Shown one piece after another: positions 1 to 8,093 of a stretch of 43,300 nt of DNA; position 1 is the first letter of the stretch; the number at the start of each line of letters is the position of its first letter. Origin of the DNA: Pseudomonadota bacterium (GTDB lineage Bacteria > Myxococcota_A > Polyangia > Polyangiales > Polyangiaceae); assembly GCA_023431345.1 (NCBI GenBank), contig JAEYWK010000157.1, positions 1-43,300 of the forward strand, written 5' to 3'. The notes beneath the pieces are model-generated. The model did not search any database, was not told the origin of the DNA, and was given only the letters and a program-made list of their open reading frames with translations. The position numbers and the translations under genes were made by a program.

Positions 1-59
1 CGCGCCACAAACCCCGGCCTACCAGCCCCGATACCGCCGACGGCAACTTACGGACCGTC

Positions 60-89
60 GGGCACGGGCACGGGCACGGGCACGGGCAC
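60..89. repeat. GGGCAC hexamer tandem array
   Basis: Five perfect copies of GGGCAC lie head to tail, followed by GTTTACG. The array sits downstream of the lipase-like gene that ends at 149, outside any gene I can support. Such low-complexity arrays are common between genes of GC-rich genomes and can vary in copy number. No coding or CRISPR character is visible. Confidence 0.85.
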
Positions 90-111
90 GTTTACGCCGA
101 GACCAGCAATT

Positions 112-126
112 TAGGGACACTCCCTA
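112..126. repeat. Short perfect palindrome, possible terminator stem or REP-like half
   Basis: TAGGGA and TCCCTA form a perfect 6-bp inverted repeat around a CAC loop. It lies 22 bases beyond the stop of the minus-strand lipase-like gene. There is no T-tract beside a strong GC stem, so a classic intrinsic terminator is doubtful. It could be a small terminator-like hairpin or part of a dispersed intergenic repeat; the window cannot decide. Confidence 0.45.
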
Positions 127-148
127 GGGCGAGGCGCGCCGCCCGCCC

Positions 149-1294
149 TCATTTTTGCAGCTGAAACGCCGCCAGCGCGTCGAGCAGCGCCGTCCAGCGC
201 TTGCGCGAGAAGCGCGCGCCGCTCGTGATCCAGTCGCGATGTAGCGCCTCGCCCTGCGGCGTTGGGTCGTCGTCGTGGAAATGGCCGAGCACGTCCAGGT
301 GGTCGGCTTCGCCGGCCCAGAGCAGCGTGCCGTGCAGCATGCTCAGCGTGGGCACGATGCCGTCGTTGGTGGTGTCGTCGATCTCGTGATCGATACCGCT
401 GCGCAAGAGCGACAGCTCGCGCTCCGTCGGACGCGCATACGGGTAGACGTCGGGGACCTTGCTGGCAAACTGGTACAGCGTCGAGTAGATGGCAGCCGTG
501 AACGCGGCGTAGGGCGAGCGGATGCGGCGAGCGAGTCGGAAAGAGCGCGGAGGCGGCGCCGCCGAAGCGATGCAGCCAAAGCGCAGCTCGGGAGCGCCCT
601 CCGTCGAAGCGTTGAAGAGGTCGACCGCCTCGGGCATGAGCTGGATGATGCCGCCTTGATCGACGCGCACCTTGCTCAAAAAGTCGGCGATCTCGCTGCG
701 CGCGTCTTTGTCCACGAAGCGCAGCACGCCGTCGGTGATGCGGCTGAACATCTTCAAGTCGCCGCCGAACAGCGAGTCGATGCCGCCGACCCCCGCCAGC
801 ACCCGCGAGAACAGCTGCAGCGAAGGCTCGCCGATGGCCAGTGAAATGACGGTGATCAGGCTCAACGCGTAGAGCATGCGCGTCCCCGAAACCGTGGCGA
901 AGAAGCCCGCGACGGGGGTGCCGAAGTGGGGCGTATTGATGGAGACGGCGCTCTGCACGCGTGACCGCCAATCGAGGCGCGACGGGTCGAGCCCCAAGCT
1001 GACGGTCGGCGAAAGGACGAGCCGCAGGTCCATGCCCCCCGTCGAGTGGCCGACGAGGTGGATGGGGCCTGCGTCACCCGCGCTGCGCTCGACCGCCGTC
1101 GCCAAGATGCGAGAGCGATAACGCAAAGAAGACGTGGGAGGTGCCGGCACGTCTTCGAACACGACGTCGTGTCCGGCGTCTCGAAAGCGCTGCTCGAGCC
1201 CGACGCGCAGGTGGTTGAAGTAGTCGTAGCCAGCGAGGCGGCCGAAGCCGAACATGCCGGGGACGAAATAGACTCGATGCGGAGCCGTGCTCAT
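149..1294 (-). CDS. Lipase-like alpha/beta hydrolase
   Basis: The 381-residue product has the alpha/beta hydrolase layout of bacterial triacylglycerol lipases. A beta strand (VYFVPGMFG) near residue 8 is followed by the nucleophile elbow GHSTGG with Ser84. NDGIVP supplies a likely catalytic Asp311, and DHLDVLGH at about 331 supplies His332, matching the NDG...HLD spacing of Pseudomonas/Burkholderia lipases. A hydrophobic stretch at about 139-155 could be a lid or a buried helix. There is no signal peptide, so it is probably cytoplasmic or membrane-associated. It is the last gene of a minus-strand run that starts with the ferredoxin at 3377, 27 bases after the preceding lipoprotein gene. The substrate (lipid, polyester or other ester) cannot be told from sequence. 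Confidence 0.8.
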   Translation of the reverse strand: MSTAPHRVYFVPGMFGFGRLAGYDYFNHLRVGLEQRFRDAGHDVVFEDVPAPPTSSLRYRSRILATAVERSAGDAGPIHLVGHSTGGMDLRLVLSPTVSLGLDPSRLDWRSRVQSAVSINTPHFGTPVAGFFATVSGTRMLYALSLITVISLAIGEPSLQLFSRVLAGVGGIDSLFGGDLKMFSRITDGVLRFVDKDARSEIADFLSKVRVDQGGIIQLMPEAVDLFNASTEGAPELRFGCIASAAPPPRSFRLARRIRSPYAAFTAAIYSTLYQFASKVPDVYPYARPTERELSLLRSGIDHEIDDTTNDGIVPTLSMLHGTLLWAGEADHLDVLGHFHDDDPTPQGEALHRDWITSGARFSRKRWTALLDALAAFQLQK

Positions 1295-1321
1295 CGGATA
1301 AGAGCGCGCAGGCGCGAGGCC

Positions 1322-2179
1322 TCAGCGAAACGTCACGTCGGTCGCCAACTTGAAGTCGAAGCGCACGTCGGCGCCGTCGATGCCCGGCACTTCGGCTGCC
1401 ACCTCTCGCAAGCGGTGAAGCGCCAGGCTGCCGTCTCCGCTGGCTCCGAATAGGCCGCGGGGGAGGGCGCCACGGCCGTCCGAATCACGGAATGCGCACA
1501 CGCCCACCGTGCCCGAAGCAGCCGCGACTTCGACGTAAACGACGTCGCCCGCGTCGCCCGCTTGCCAAGCAATTTCCACGTCGGTAGCGGCGCTCACGCT
1601 CTCGACGCTCGCGAGCTCCGTTCCGCCGACGGTCACGCCGCGCAGGAGCTCCGGTGCTTTCACGGATAGCTCGAGCGCAGGCAGCTGCCCGCTGCCGCTG
1701 GACTTCAATAGGTAGAGCGCGCCCTCCGGCATCGGCTCCGATGCGGTGCGCGTCTGGTAGACGACGCCCGCCGACTCTGTCTCGGCGCTCGGGAAGACGT
1801 GGGGCGCGAGCGGCGTTTGCGTCTGAGTGGTGAGCAGGTGCATCGCACCCGCGGCCAAGAACTCCGGACGCGCGATGCTGCCGCTCGGGAGAGCGTCACG
1901 CTCGCGGTTGGGCGCGGCGCATTGGCCGAGCGCGGGCACGGCCAGGCCTTTACCCGACAGGCGGAGGAGGGGCCCGGGGTCGACGCTCTCGGGCAGGCGA
2001 ACGACGCCAGCGAAGGCGTTGCCAGTGGCGGCAGCTTCGTCGCGGACGTGAGCGCTGCGCTCGATGCGCAACAAGGCGTGCGTGCTGGTGGGGACGGGCT
2101 CGGCGGCGTCGGGCGCTCCGACGCAAGCGCTCGTCAGGAGCAGCAGGCCGGTCAGAGGAGCAGGAGCCCAGGGACGCAC
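1322..2179 (-). CDS. Hypothetical lipoprotein
   Basis: The 285-residue product is not a family I recognise. I start it at the GTG at 2179 because this gives a compact lipoprotein signal: a short N-terminus, a hydrophobic segment (LTGLLLL) and the lipobox LTSAC at about residue 17. The frame is open much further upstream, but that part overlaps the preceding gene. The mature protein is rich in Ala, Ser and Val with a few Cys and no clear motif. It lies 53 bases after the barrel-like lipoprotein and 27 bases before the lipase-like gene on the same strand, so it probably belongs to their transcript and sits in the envelope. No enzymatic role can be assigned. Confidence 0.65.
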   Translation of the reverse strand: MRPWAPAPLTGLLLLTSACVGAPDAAEPVPTSTHALLRIERSAHVRDEAAATGNAFAGVVRLPESVDPGPLLRLSGKGLAVPALGQCAAPNRERDALPSGSIARPEFLAAGAMHLLTTQTQTPLAPHVFPSAETESAGVVYQTRTASEPMPEGALYLLKSSGSGQLPALELSVKAPELLRGVTVGGTELASVESVSAATDVEIAWQAGDAGDVVYVEVAAASGTVGVCAFRDSDGRGALPRGLFGASGDGSLALHRLREVAAEVPGIDGADVRFDFKLATDVTFR

Positions 2180-2232
2180 GTCCGAAATGGTAGGCGTAGG
2201 TCCGGGGTAGGGCAAGCGGCGTTCGCTGGCGC

Positions 2233-3072
2233 TCAGAATTTTGCGGAGATTGCCATGGCGGGCGTCAGCGATAGTCCGCTGACGTCCCCCTCGAGCTCCC
2301 CCGCCGGGGTCGTCACGTTTCCGTGAATGGCTTGATAAGTAGAGTCGAGCTCCACGCGCACCTCGATCGGCGAGAGACCGACCGAGAAGCCGACGAGGGC
2401 GCCGCCGTACGCGCGCAGCGCAGCGCCCTCCGCAGCGAGGGCCACGTCGGGTGAGTGGACGACGGAAGCGTCGAACAGGTCGCGCTCGATGCCCGCGCGC
2501 AGACCCGCCCACAGCTTCACGACGTCGGCGCTGCTGCGGTAGCCGAACAGCACCGGCAGCTCGGCGCCGTAGCCGCGCAAGCTGGTGAGCTCGATGGTGC
2601 GCAGGCCGGCGCCGGGAGCCACTGCGTTTCTGCGCTCCGGTTCGTCGCCGGGGCGCGACAGCACGCCGCTCACGGCCGCGCCGACGCTGAGCGCTACGCT
2701 CGGCCACTCGAAGGCGTGACGCGCGTCGAGCCGCAGGCCGCGCCCGAAATAACTCAAACCAGCCTCGTTTTGCCCGCCGAGGCCAACCCGGCCGCTGAGG
2801 AACGGCGCGACGCCTGGCGAGGCGGCGAAGCGCACCAGCGCGCCTTGCACGACGTCGCGACGCTCCGCCGCGCTCGTAGCTTCATGGGAGGCGTCGAGCC
2901 GGCGCTCGGCGCGGCGCAAGTCGCCGAGCGCGAAGTGACCGCTCGTGCCGGCGGCGAAGGTCACGTCGCCTCGGGGCAGGGTGTGCGCGGGGTGCAGCAG
3001 CGGCGCACCACCACCACAACCGCCGAGCAGCGGCAGGGCGAGCACGAGCGTGGCCCGGGCTCGCCGGCTCAT
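2233..3072 (-). CDS. Putative outer-membrane barrel-like lipoprotein
   Basis: The 279-residue product starts MSRRARATLVLALPLLGGC, a lipoprotein signal with lipobox LLGGC. The body alternates short polar turns with Gly/Ala/Val strands, and the last residue is Phe (AISAKF), as in many outer-membrane beta-barrels. I infer an envelope barrel or barrel-like protein; no named family is recognised. The ATG overlaps the stop of the upstream ferredoxin gene as TGATG at 3070-3074, implying translational coupling. The frame remains open upstream of this start, but that region encodes the ferredoxin in another frame and is not part of this protein. Confidence 0.65.
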   Translation of the reverse strand: MSRRARATLVLALPLLGGCGGGAPLLHPAHTLPRGDVTFAAGTSGHFALGDLRRAERRLDASHEATSAAERRDVVQGALVRFAASPGVAPFLSGRVGLGGQNEAGLSYFGRGLRLDARHAFEWPSVALSVGAAVSGVLSRPGDEPERRNAVAPGAGLRTIELTSLRGYGAELPVLFGYRSSADVVKLWAGLRAGIERDLFDASVVHSPDVALAAEGAALRAYGGALVGFSVGLSPIEVRVELDSTYQAIHGNVTTPAGELEGDVSGLSLTPAMAISAKF

Positions 3073-3377
3073 CACTTGCGGAACCGAGACGGAATCGTGT
3101 TCGCGTCGGCGCGCTTTTGCAGCTCCCCGTCCTCCGGGTGCAAGCGCAAGGCGCGCTCGAGCAGGTCTGCCTCGGCCTCCACGTGATTCGGATCCGGCAC
3201 GCAGCACTCCACGGGGCACACCGCCTGGCAGGCCTCGTGGTCGTAAAAACCGACGCACTCGGTGCACAGCTCCGGATCGATCACGTAGATCGAATCGCCC
3301 TCGGAGATAGCTTCGTTCGGGCACTCGGGCTCGCAGGCCCCGCAGTTGATGCAGTCTTGGGTGATGTGGGTGGCCAT
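3072..3377 (-). CDS. YfhL-type 2[4Fe-4S] ferredoxin
   Basis: The 101-residue product begins MATHITQDCINCGACEPECP, giving the first CxxCxxCxxxCP cluster motif at about residues 9-20. The second set is CTECVGFYDHEACQAVCP at about 39-56, with the longer spacing between the second and third Cys that marks the YfhL/dicluster ferredoxins. Further Cys residues follow (ECC). It should carry electrons between low-potential redox partners in the cytoplasm. I chose the ATG at 3377 because the protein then starts directly at the conserved fold; an in-frame ATG 16 codons upstream is less likely. It heads the minus-strand run to 149 and its stop overlaps the next start. No redox partner is encoded next to it. 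Confidence 0.9.
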   Translation of the reverse strand: MATHITQDCINCGACEPECPNEAISEGDSIYVIDPELCTECVGFYDHEACQAVCPVECCVPDPNHVEAEADLLERALRLHPEDGELQKRADANTIPSRFRK

Positions 3378-3491
3378 GGGCTTTCGCCGTCCAGGCGTTC
3401 TGTCCGATGCCCGGCGAATAAGCAAGAATTTCGCCCGGCCAACGCAAACCCCGCTGACTTTCGGCGGTTGATGCTATGGATCCGCCCGCTC

Positions 3492-4040
3492 ATGCGTTGC
3501 CTGCCCGACAAGTTGCTCCTCGTCTTGGCGCTCGCGGCCCTCGCCGCCGCCTGTAGCCCCAAGATCGGCGACGAGTGCCAGCTCTCTACCGACTGCTCTG
3601 CCGCCGCTGATCGGCTGTGCGACATCAGCGCCCCCGGCGGCTATTGCACGATTTACAACTGCGAGCCGGGCGCCTGCCCCGAGGACGAGTCGCTCTGCGT
3701 CGAGTTCGGCGCGCAGCGCTCCGCCGCGGCGGGTTGTCAGAGTCAGCAATCGCCCTCGCCGTACGCGCGCGCCTTCTGCATGGCCACGTGCGACAGCGAC
3801 GACGACTGCCGCGCCGGCTACGCTTGCGTGAACCTGCGCGACGAGCGCAACCGCGCGGCTTGGGGGGCCGTGCTCATCGACACCGATCGCGGCAGCCGCG
3901 CATGCCTCGCCAAGCAGACCGCGACGCCGATCGATTCGACGCTCGAGGCGGGCGTCTGCGAGCACCGGCCCGACGCCGCGAGCGAGCCCGAGCCGACCGG
4001 CAACGGTGACGCGACGGGCGCGGGCGGCGCCGGCGGGTGA
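3492..4040 (+). CDS. Cys-rich secreted lipoprotein
   Basis: The 182-residue product starts MRCLPDKLLLVLALAALAAAC, a typical signal with lipobox AAAC at about residue 21. The mature part holds many Cys in short spacings (DECQ, DCSA, RLCD, GYCT, NCEP, ACPE), like the disulfide-rich lipoproteins common in myxobacteria. The C-terminal tail is low-complexity (TGAGGAGG). An in-frame ATG at 3471 would add seven residues; the 3492 start gives the tighter signal peptide. The HEAT-repeat gene starts four bases past the stop, so the two are probably one operon. Function unknown; location is probably the periplasm or outer membrane. Confidence 0.75.
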   Translation: MRCLPDKLLLVLALAALAAACSPKIGDECQLSTDCSAAADRLCDISAPGGYCTIYNCEPGACPEDESLCVEFGAQRSAAAGCQSQQSPSPYARAFCMATCDSDDDCRAGYACVNLRDERNRAAWGAVLIDTDRGSRACLAKQTATPIDSTLEAGVCEHRPDAASEPEPTGNGDATGAGGAGG

Positions 4041-4044
4041 TCGG

Positions 4045-5091
4045 ATGCTCGGCTTCTCGCCGCTGCCGCGCACGCTGGAAGCCGCGCTCCGCGACGCCGG
4101 TCACGCGCGCGCGGACGTGCGGCTAGCTACCCTCGCCGATTTGAAGCGCCACGCCCGCGAAGGGAGCGAGGGCGCGCTCGTGGCCTTGCTCGAGCGCCTG
4201 CAGAGCGACGCAGAGCCTCAGGTGCGCGCAGGCGCGGCGCTGGCGCTGGCCGACATCGACGCGCGCCCCCAGATCGACGCCGTGGTCGCCGCCGCGAGCG
4301 ACGGCGACGCCGCCGTACGTCAAATGGCGCTCTTGAGCGTCGGCGAGCTCGCCTCACCCGAGCACGCGGGGGCGCGCGCAGCGGTGACGCGCGGCTTGGT
4401 CGACCCGGTCGCGGCCGTCCGCTACCAGGCCGTGGTCGCCCTCGCGCGGCTCCAAGGTGAGGCGGCGCTCGAGGCGCTCTTGGTCGGCACGCGGGACGCG
4501 GATCCGGAGGTGCGCCACGTGTCTTTGCGAGTCGCTGAAGAGGTGTTTGGCGGCCGGGCGCCGGAGCGGGTGCCGCCGCCGCTCGTACAGCGCGCCCGCG
4601 GAGCCCTGCGCGACGACAACCGCGGCGTCCAGCTCGCAGCGGCGATCCTGCTCGCGGGCATGGACGACAAAGCGGGCCGCGAGCGCGTGATCGAGATCGT
4701 GAACTCACGACAGCGCATCCGTCACGCCGAAGACGAAGCGATCGCGATCGAGCTATGCGGGCAGCTGGGCCTGAGCGAGGCGCGGCCTGGGCTCGAGCGC
4801 CGGGCTTTCGGTGTGCTCGGTGGACGCACACCTGCGTCGTGGCACGCGCGCGTCGCCCTCGCCGAGCTGGGGCACCCCAAGGCCAAAGCCGTGATCTTGC
4901 GGGGCCTCAGCGCCTGGTCGCGCGACGCTCGCACCTTGGCCGTGGCGGCGGCTGGCCGCGCGCGCCTGCGTGAAGCGCGCGCTCTGCTCGAGCGCATGCG
5001 CGGCGCTCCCGAGCGCGCCGAGCCGGACGCCGTCACGGACGCGCTGGCGGCCCTCGATGACCTCGCATCCAGCGAGCCTTCTCACGGCTGA
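4045..5091 (+). CDS. HEAT-repeat protein
   Basis: The 348-residue product is almost wholly alpha-helical repeat. Several units carry the HEAT/PBS-lyase pattern, for example PQVRAGAALALADI, AAVRQMALLSVGEL, AAVRYQAVVALARL and PEVRHVSLRVAEE, about 30-35 residues apart. Such repeats form a superhelical scaffold for protein binding. There is no signal peptide, so it is probably cytoplasmic. I start at ATG 4045, just after the upstream stop, rather than at the ATG at 4006, which lies inside the previous gene. The E1 alpha gene begins eight bases after the stop, so the three plus-strand genes look like one unit. Whether the scaffold acts on the dehydrogenase is unknown. Confidence 0.8.
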   Translation: MLGFSPLPRTLEAALRDAGHARADVRLATLADLKRHAREGSEGALVALLERLQSDAEPQVRAGAALALADIDARPQIDAVVAAASDGDAAVRQMALLSVGELASPEHAGARAAVTRGLVDPVAAVRYQAVVALARLQGEAALEALLVGTRDADPEVRHVSLRVAEEVFGGRAPERVPPPLVQRARGALRDDNRGVQLAAAILLAGMDDKAGRERVIEIVNSRQRIRHAEDEAIAIELCGQLGLSEARPGLERRAFGVLGGRTPASWHARVALAELGHPKAKAVILRGLSAWSRDARTLAVAAAGRARLREARALLERMRGAPERAEPDAVTDALAALDDLASSEPSHG

Positions 5092-5099
5092 GCTCCGCC

Positions 5100-6113
5100 A
5101 TGACGGAGCTTCGCCTCGCGCTCTACCGCCACCTGCGTCGCGTTCGTTTGCTCGACGAGCGGCTGGTGCAACTGCAGCGACAGGGCCGCATCGGCTTTCA
5201 CGGCTCTTGCCGCGGTCAAGAGGTCGCGCCGGTGGCCGCCGCCCTCGCGCTGCGTCCTTCTGATTGGATCTTCCCGGCGCTGCGCGAGAGCTACGCCGCC
5301 CTCGTGCGTGGGTTCCCGCTCGAGCGCTACCTCGCGCAAGACTTCGGCTCCGCCCTCGACGTCGCGAAAGGCCGGCAGATGCCCAGCCATCAAAGCGCGG
5401 CGAGCGTCAACGTCGTCTCGTGGTCGAGCTGCATCGGGACACAGCTGCCGCACGCGGTGGGCATGGCGCTGGCGGCGCGGCGGCGTGGCCAAGGCGACAT
5501 CGCGCTCGCGTTCTTGGGCGACGGCGCCACCAGCCACCCCGACTTTCACGCTGCGTTGAACTTCGCGGGCGTGTTCCGCGCTCCGTGCGTGTTCGTCTGC
5601 CAGAACAATCAATTCGCGATCAGCGTGGGCGTGGAGCGCCAGTCGGGTAACCCGCGCCTGTTCGAGAAGGCAGCCGCTTATGGGATGCCTGGCCAGCGCG
5701 TCGATGGCAACGACGCAGAAGCCGTGCACGCCGCGATCGCCGAGGCCGCGGAGCGCGCTCGCGGAGGCCATGGGCCCTGCTTCATCGAGTGCTTCACGTA
5801 CCGTGTCGCTCCTCATTCTTCGAGTGACGATCCCAGCTTGTATCGCGACGAGGCGGTCGCAGAGGCGTGGCGAGCGCGCGATCCCATCGCGCAGCTTCGC
5901 GCGCGCCTGCTCGGCGCGGGTCTACTCGACGAAGCCAGCGACGCCGCGCTCACCCACGAGCTATCGAGCGAGCTCGAAATGGCGGTGAACCTGGCGAGCG
6001 CCGCCCCGGCGCCGGCGCTCGGCTCCCTCTGCGAAGACGTTTACGCCTCGCCCCCGTGGAACCTCGTCGAGCAAGCCGCCATGCTCGCGTCCGGCCCGCG
6101 CGCTGCCGATTAG
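5100..6113 (+). CDS. Thiamine-dependent 2-oxoacid dehydrogenase E1 alpha subunit, BCKDH-like
   Basis: The 337-residue product has the thiamine diphosphate motif GDGAT at 140-144 ending in NN at 169-170. GRQMPSH at about 91 and YRVAPHSSSDDPSLYR near 250 resemble the branched-chain 2-oxoacid dehydrogenase E1 alpha more than the pyruvate one. The family joins with an E1 beta subunit, then E2 and E3, to decarboxylate branched-chain or similar 2-oxoacids to acyl-CoA. Here no E1 beta or E2 follows; the next gene is on the other strand. A candidate E3 lies 9.6 kb away (15727). In myxobacteria branched 2-oxoacids feed iso-fatty acid synthesis, which could be its role, but the substrate is inferred only. 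Confidence 0.9.
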   Translation: MTELRLALYRHLRRVRLLDERLVQLQRQGRIGFHGSCRGQEVAPVAAALALRPSDWIFPALRESYAALVRGFPLERYLAQDFGSALDVAKGRQMPSHQSAASVNVVSWSSCIGTQLPHAVGMALAARRRGQGDIALAFLGDGATSHPDFHAALNFAGVFRAPCVFVCQNNQFAISVGVERQSGNPRLFEKAAAYGMPGQRVDGNDAEAVHAAIAEAAERARGGHGPCFIECFTYRVAPHSSSDDPSLYRDEAVAEAWRARDPIAQLRARLLGAGLLDEASDAALTHELSSELEMAVNLASAAPAPALGSLCEDVYASPPWNLVEQAAMLASGPRAAD

Positions 6114-6120
6114 GGGCCTC

Positions 6121-6999
6121 TCAGAGATCGGCGTCCGGTCCCGCAGCTGCGCTCTCCGCGATTTCTTCGTCGGTGAGCGCGGCGTCGTAGATGCGGAACT
6201 CGTCGAAAATGCCGTCGAACCTGGCGTCGCCCGCGAAATTCGAGCGGCCGAGCCAGTTGTTCCTATCGTCGATGGCGGACAGCGGACGCTTCAGCTCACA
6301 GTCGACGAGGTACGCGCCGTTGAGGTAGAGCGTGACCGTCTGCTCCGCTTGATTGACGACGACGGCCACGTGGACGGGCACCCCCACCGGCAGCTCGCTC
6401 GGGGCATGGCACCACTCTTCGTCACTCACTTGCGCTTGTGAGTAGGCGAGACGCATGCCCGCCACGGGGATCGGCACGGGGCGATTGCGCGCGACCCCCG
6501 AAGACGCGGTGAGGAAGAAGTAGCTCTTGCCGCCGCCTTCGACCGCGTCTTCGCCCTTATCCATGTTGCCGAAGTCGAAGATCCGCTGCCACGCCGCGCC
6601 GCCGTTCCAGGTGACCCAGGCTTCGAAGGTTGCGTCCGACAGCTTCGAGAGCAGGCCGTTGGGCAAGTTCACGTACGGACCGTCGTCGACACCGGAAAGC
6701 GGCAGCGTGCCATAGCCGGGCAGCTCGGCGCCCACGACTTCGCCGTGAGCTTGAAACTGAGAGTCGACGACGGCGGTACCGGTGCCTTCGAAGCTGTAGC
6801 GATGCACCAAGCGCGGTGGCTTCGCCGGGTTCATCGGCCCGGGATCAGGATCGGGATCGGGATCGGGATCTGGGTCTGGGTCTGGATCCGGCACAGGCTC
6901 CGGTTTGACGGCGGGCGCACGCACTGCGTCGACCACGTTCGGATCGCAAGCGCCCAGCGCGAACGCGGAGAGAACCGTGGCGCGCCGCAGGAGCCTCAT
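6121..6999 (-). CDS. LamG-domain lipoprotein with (Asp-Pro)8 linker
   Basis: The 292-residue product has a lipoprotein signal, MRLLRRATVLSAFALGAC, then a proline-rich linker with eight DP dipeptides. A LamG/concanavalin-like jelly-roll domain follows from about residue 65 to the end: LVHRYSFEGTGT, PYVNLPNGLLSKL, ATFEAWVTW, WQRIFDFG, VTLYLNGA, NWLGRS, FDEFRIYDAALTDEEI. LamG folds usually bind glycans or proteins at the cell surface. The start overlaps the upstream stop as TGATG, so it is the last gene of the sigma factor operon. A clear paralogue of the domain is encoded at 12165-13340. I infer an outer-membrane-anchored surface binding protein; the ligand is unknown. Confidence 0.85.
   Translation of the reverse strand: MRLLRRATVLSAFALGACDPNVVDAVRAPAVKPEPVPDPDPDPDPDPDPDPDPGPMNPAKPPRLVHRYSFEGTGTAVVDSQFQAHGEVVGAELPGYGTLPLSGVDDGPYVNLPNGLLSKLSDATFEAWVTWNGGAAWQRIFDFGNMDKGEDAVEGGGKSYFFLTASSGVARNRPVPIPVAGMRLAYSQAQVSDEEWCHAPSELPVGVPVHVAVVVNQAEQTVTLYLNGAYLVDCELKRPLSAIDDRNNWLGRSNFAGDARFDGIFDEFRIYDAALTDEEIAESAAAGPDADL
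6842..6889. repeat. Eight GGATCN-type hexamers coding (Asp-Pro)8
   Basis: Eight near-identical hexamers (GGATCA, GGATCG x3, GGATCT, GGGTCT x2, GGATCC) lie in frame in the LamG lipoprotein gene and encode eight DP dipeptides between the lipid anchor and the LamG domain. The length could vary by slippage in steps of two residues without shifting frame. Confidence 0.9.
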
Positions 7000-8093
7000 C
7001 AGAGCTCCACCATCAACCCCGCGCTCAGCAAGAGCAGCGGCGCCGCCACTTCGGCGGCGTCTTCGCCAGCGATGCGCACGACGGTCTTGCTCCAAGCGTT
7101 CATCAGCTGCCCTTCCAGCACTAGACCGAAGCCTGACACGGGCTGCAACCACAGGCCGCCGCTGACGTTCACGAGGCCCGATAGCGTGCGCCCGGATTCG
7201 TTCCGGTAGGGGTCGGGGGCGTCGCCCGTGACGTCGAGCGCGAGCATGCCCGCCCCCAGCGACACGAACGGTTGAATTTGTCGTTGAGGAAGGAAACGCA
7301 TGACCGCGTCGACCCCGACGATGGTGTGACGGAGGCTGGCGGCGGCTGGCCCCCGCTCGACGCGTGACGAGCGACCCAGGCCCGCGAAGCCACCCCGCAC
7401 ATCGATGGCCAGGATGTCTCCCGTCCAGCTCTCGGGCAGCGTGACTGCGAGACGGAGCAGCGGCGTTAGCGCGCGCTGCCCCTGCTGGAATCCTTCGAGC
7501 ACGCCGATCGCCGCCGTCAGGCTGGGATGAGGGCCGCGCAGCTCCTTCTCGGGTACGGGCGGGGGTGCGGGGGGCGGCTCGGGCTCGGGCTCGGGCTCGG
7601 GTTCGGGCTCCGGCTTGCTCGACAGCGAGAGCTCGGCGAGGCGGGCCTTCACCAGCTCCACCGCCTGCACCGCGACCCGGGCGGCTTGGCTGCCGGTGCC
7701 GAGCGTGTCGCGAGCATCCGGGCGCAAGCGGAGCACGACCGTCTTTTGCAGCATGCGATCGGCCAACCACAGCTCGGTTCCGCCCTCGTCTTTCTGATCA
7801 CCGCTCGGGAGCGCGCGCTCCACCAGCAGCACGCAGGCGGGATGCAGCTCACGTCCCGCGCTCTCGACGGCGGCCTTGGGATCGGCTTCCTCCGCCGGAA
7901 GCACGATCACGTCGAAGCCGGCCGCGCCGAGCTCGGCCCGTACGCGGGTCATCACCTCGTGATCGCTGGCGTCACCGCCCGGGCGATCGAGCAGTAAGAC
8001 GCGGTGATGATGCTGCGCGAACGCGGCCGTGCTCGTGAGGAGCCAGACCAGAGACGCAATGCCGATTCGGCCGAGACGCCGCCACGCCTTCAT
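6999..8093 (-). CDS. Periplasmic protein with (Glu-Pro) linker and barrel-like C-terminal domain
   Basis: The 364-residue product starts with a cleavable signal (hydrophobic core IASLVWLLTSTAAFA, cleavage AFA-Q near residue 26). A mixed alpha/beta domain (about 27-155) contains VLLLDRPGGD and VVYVxx-like strands. A linker with six EP dipeptides and a Pro run follows (about 158-180). The C-terminal part alternates hydrophobic strands (LLRLAVTL, IQPFVSLGAGMLALDV, LVLEGQL), like an outer-membrane barrel domain. The EP linker could span the periplasm, joining an N-terminal periplasmic domain to the outer membrane. The gene overlaps both neighbours (ATGA upstream at 8090-8093, TGATG downstream), so it is an integral part of the ECF operon. 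No family name can be given. Confidence 0.75.
   Translation of the reverse strand: MKAWRRLGRIGIASLVWLLTSTAAFAQHHHRVLLLDRPGGDASDHEVMTRVRAELGAAGFDVIVLPAEEADPKAAVESAGRELHPACVLLVERALPSGDQKDEGGTELWLADRMLQKTVVLRLRPDARDTLGTGSQAARVAVQAVELVKARLAELSLSSKPEPEPEPEPEPEPPPAPPPVPEKELRGPHPSLTAAIGVLEGFQQGQRALTPLLRLAVTLPESWTGDILAIDVRGGFAGLGRSSRVERGPAAASLRHTIVGVDAVMRFLPQRQIQPFVSLGAGMLALDVTGDAPDPYRNESGRTLSGLVNVSGGLWLQPVSGFGLVLEGQLMNAWSKTVVRIAGEDAAEVAAPLLLLSAGLMVEL
7576..7611. repeat. Six hexamers coding (Glu-Pro)6
   Basis: Four GGCTCG units, then GGTTCG and GGCTCC, lie in frame and encode the EP linker of the periplasmic protein of the ECF operon. It is a second, different dipeptide tract next to the DP tract of the following gene, built from the same repeat length. 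Confidence 0.9.

Noticed and set aside
60..89. CRISPR array
   Set aside because: Units are six-base direct repeats without spacers and there are no cas genes.
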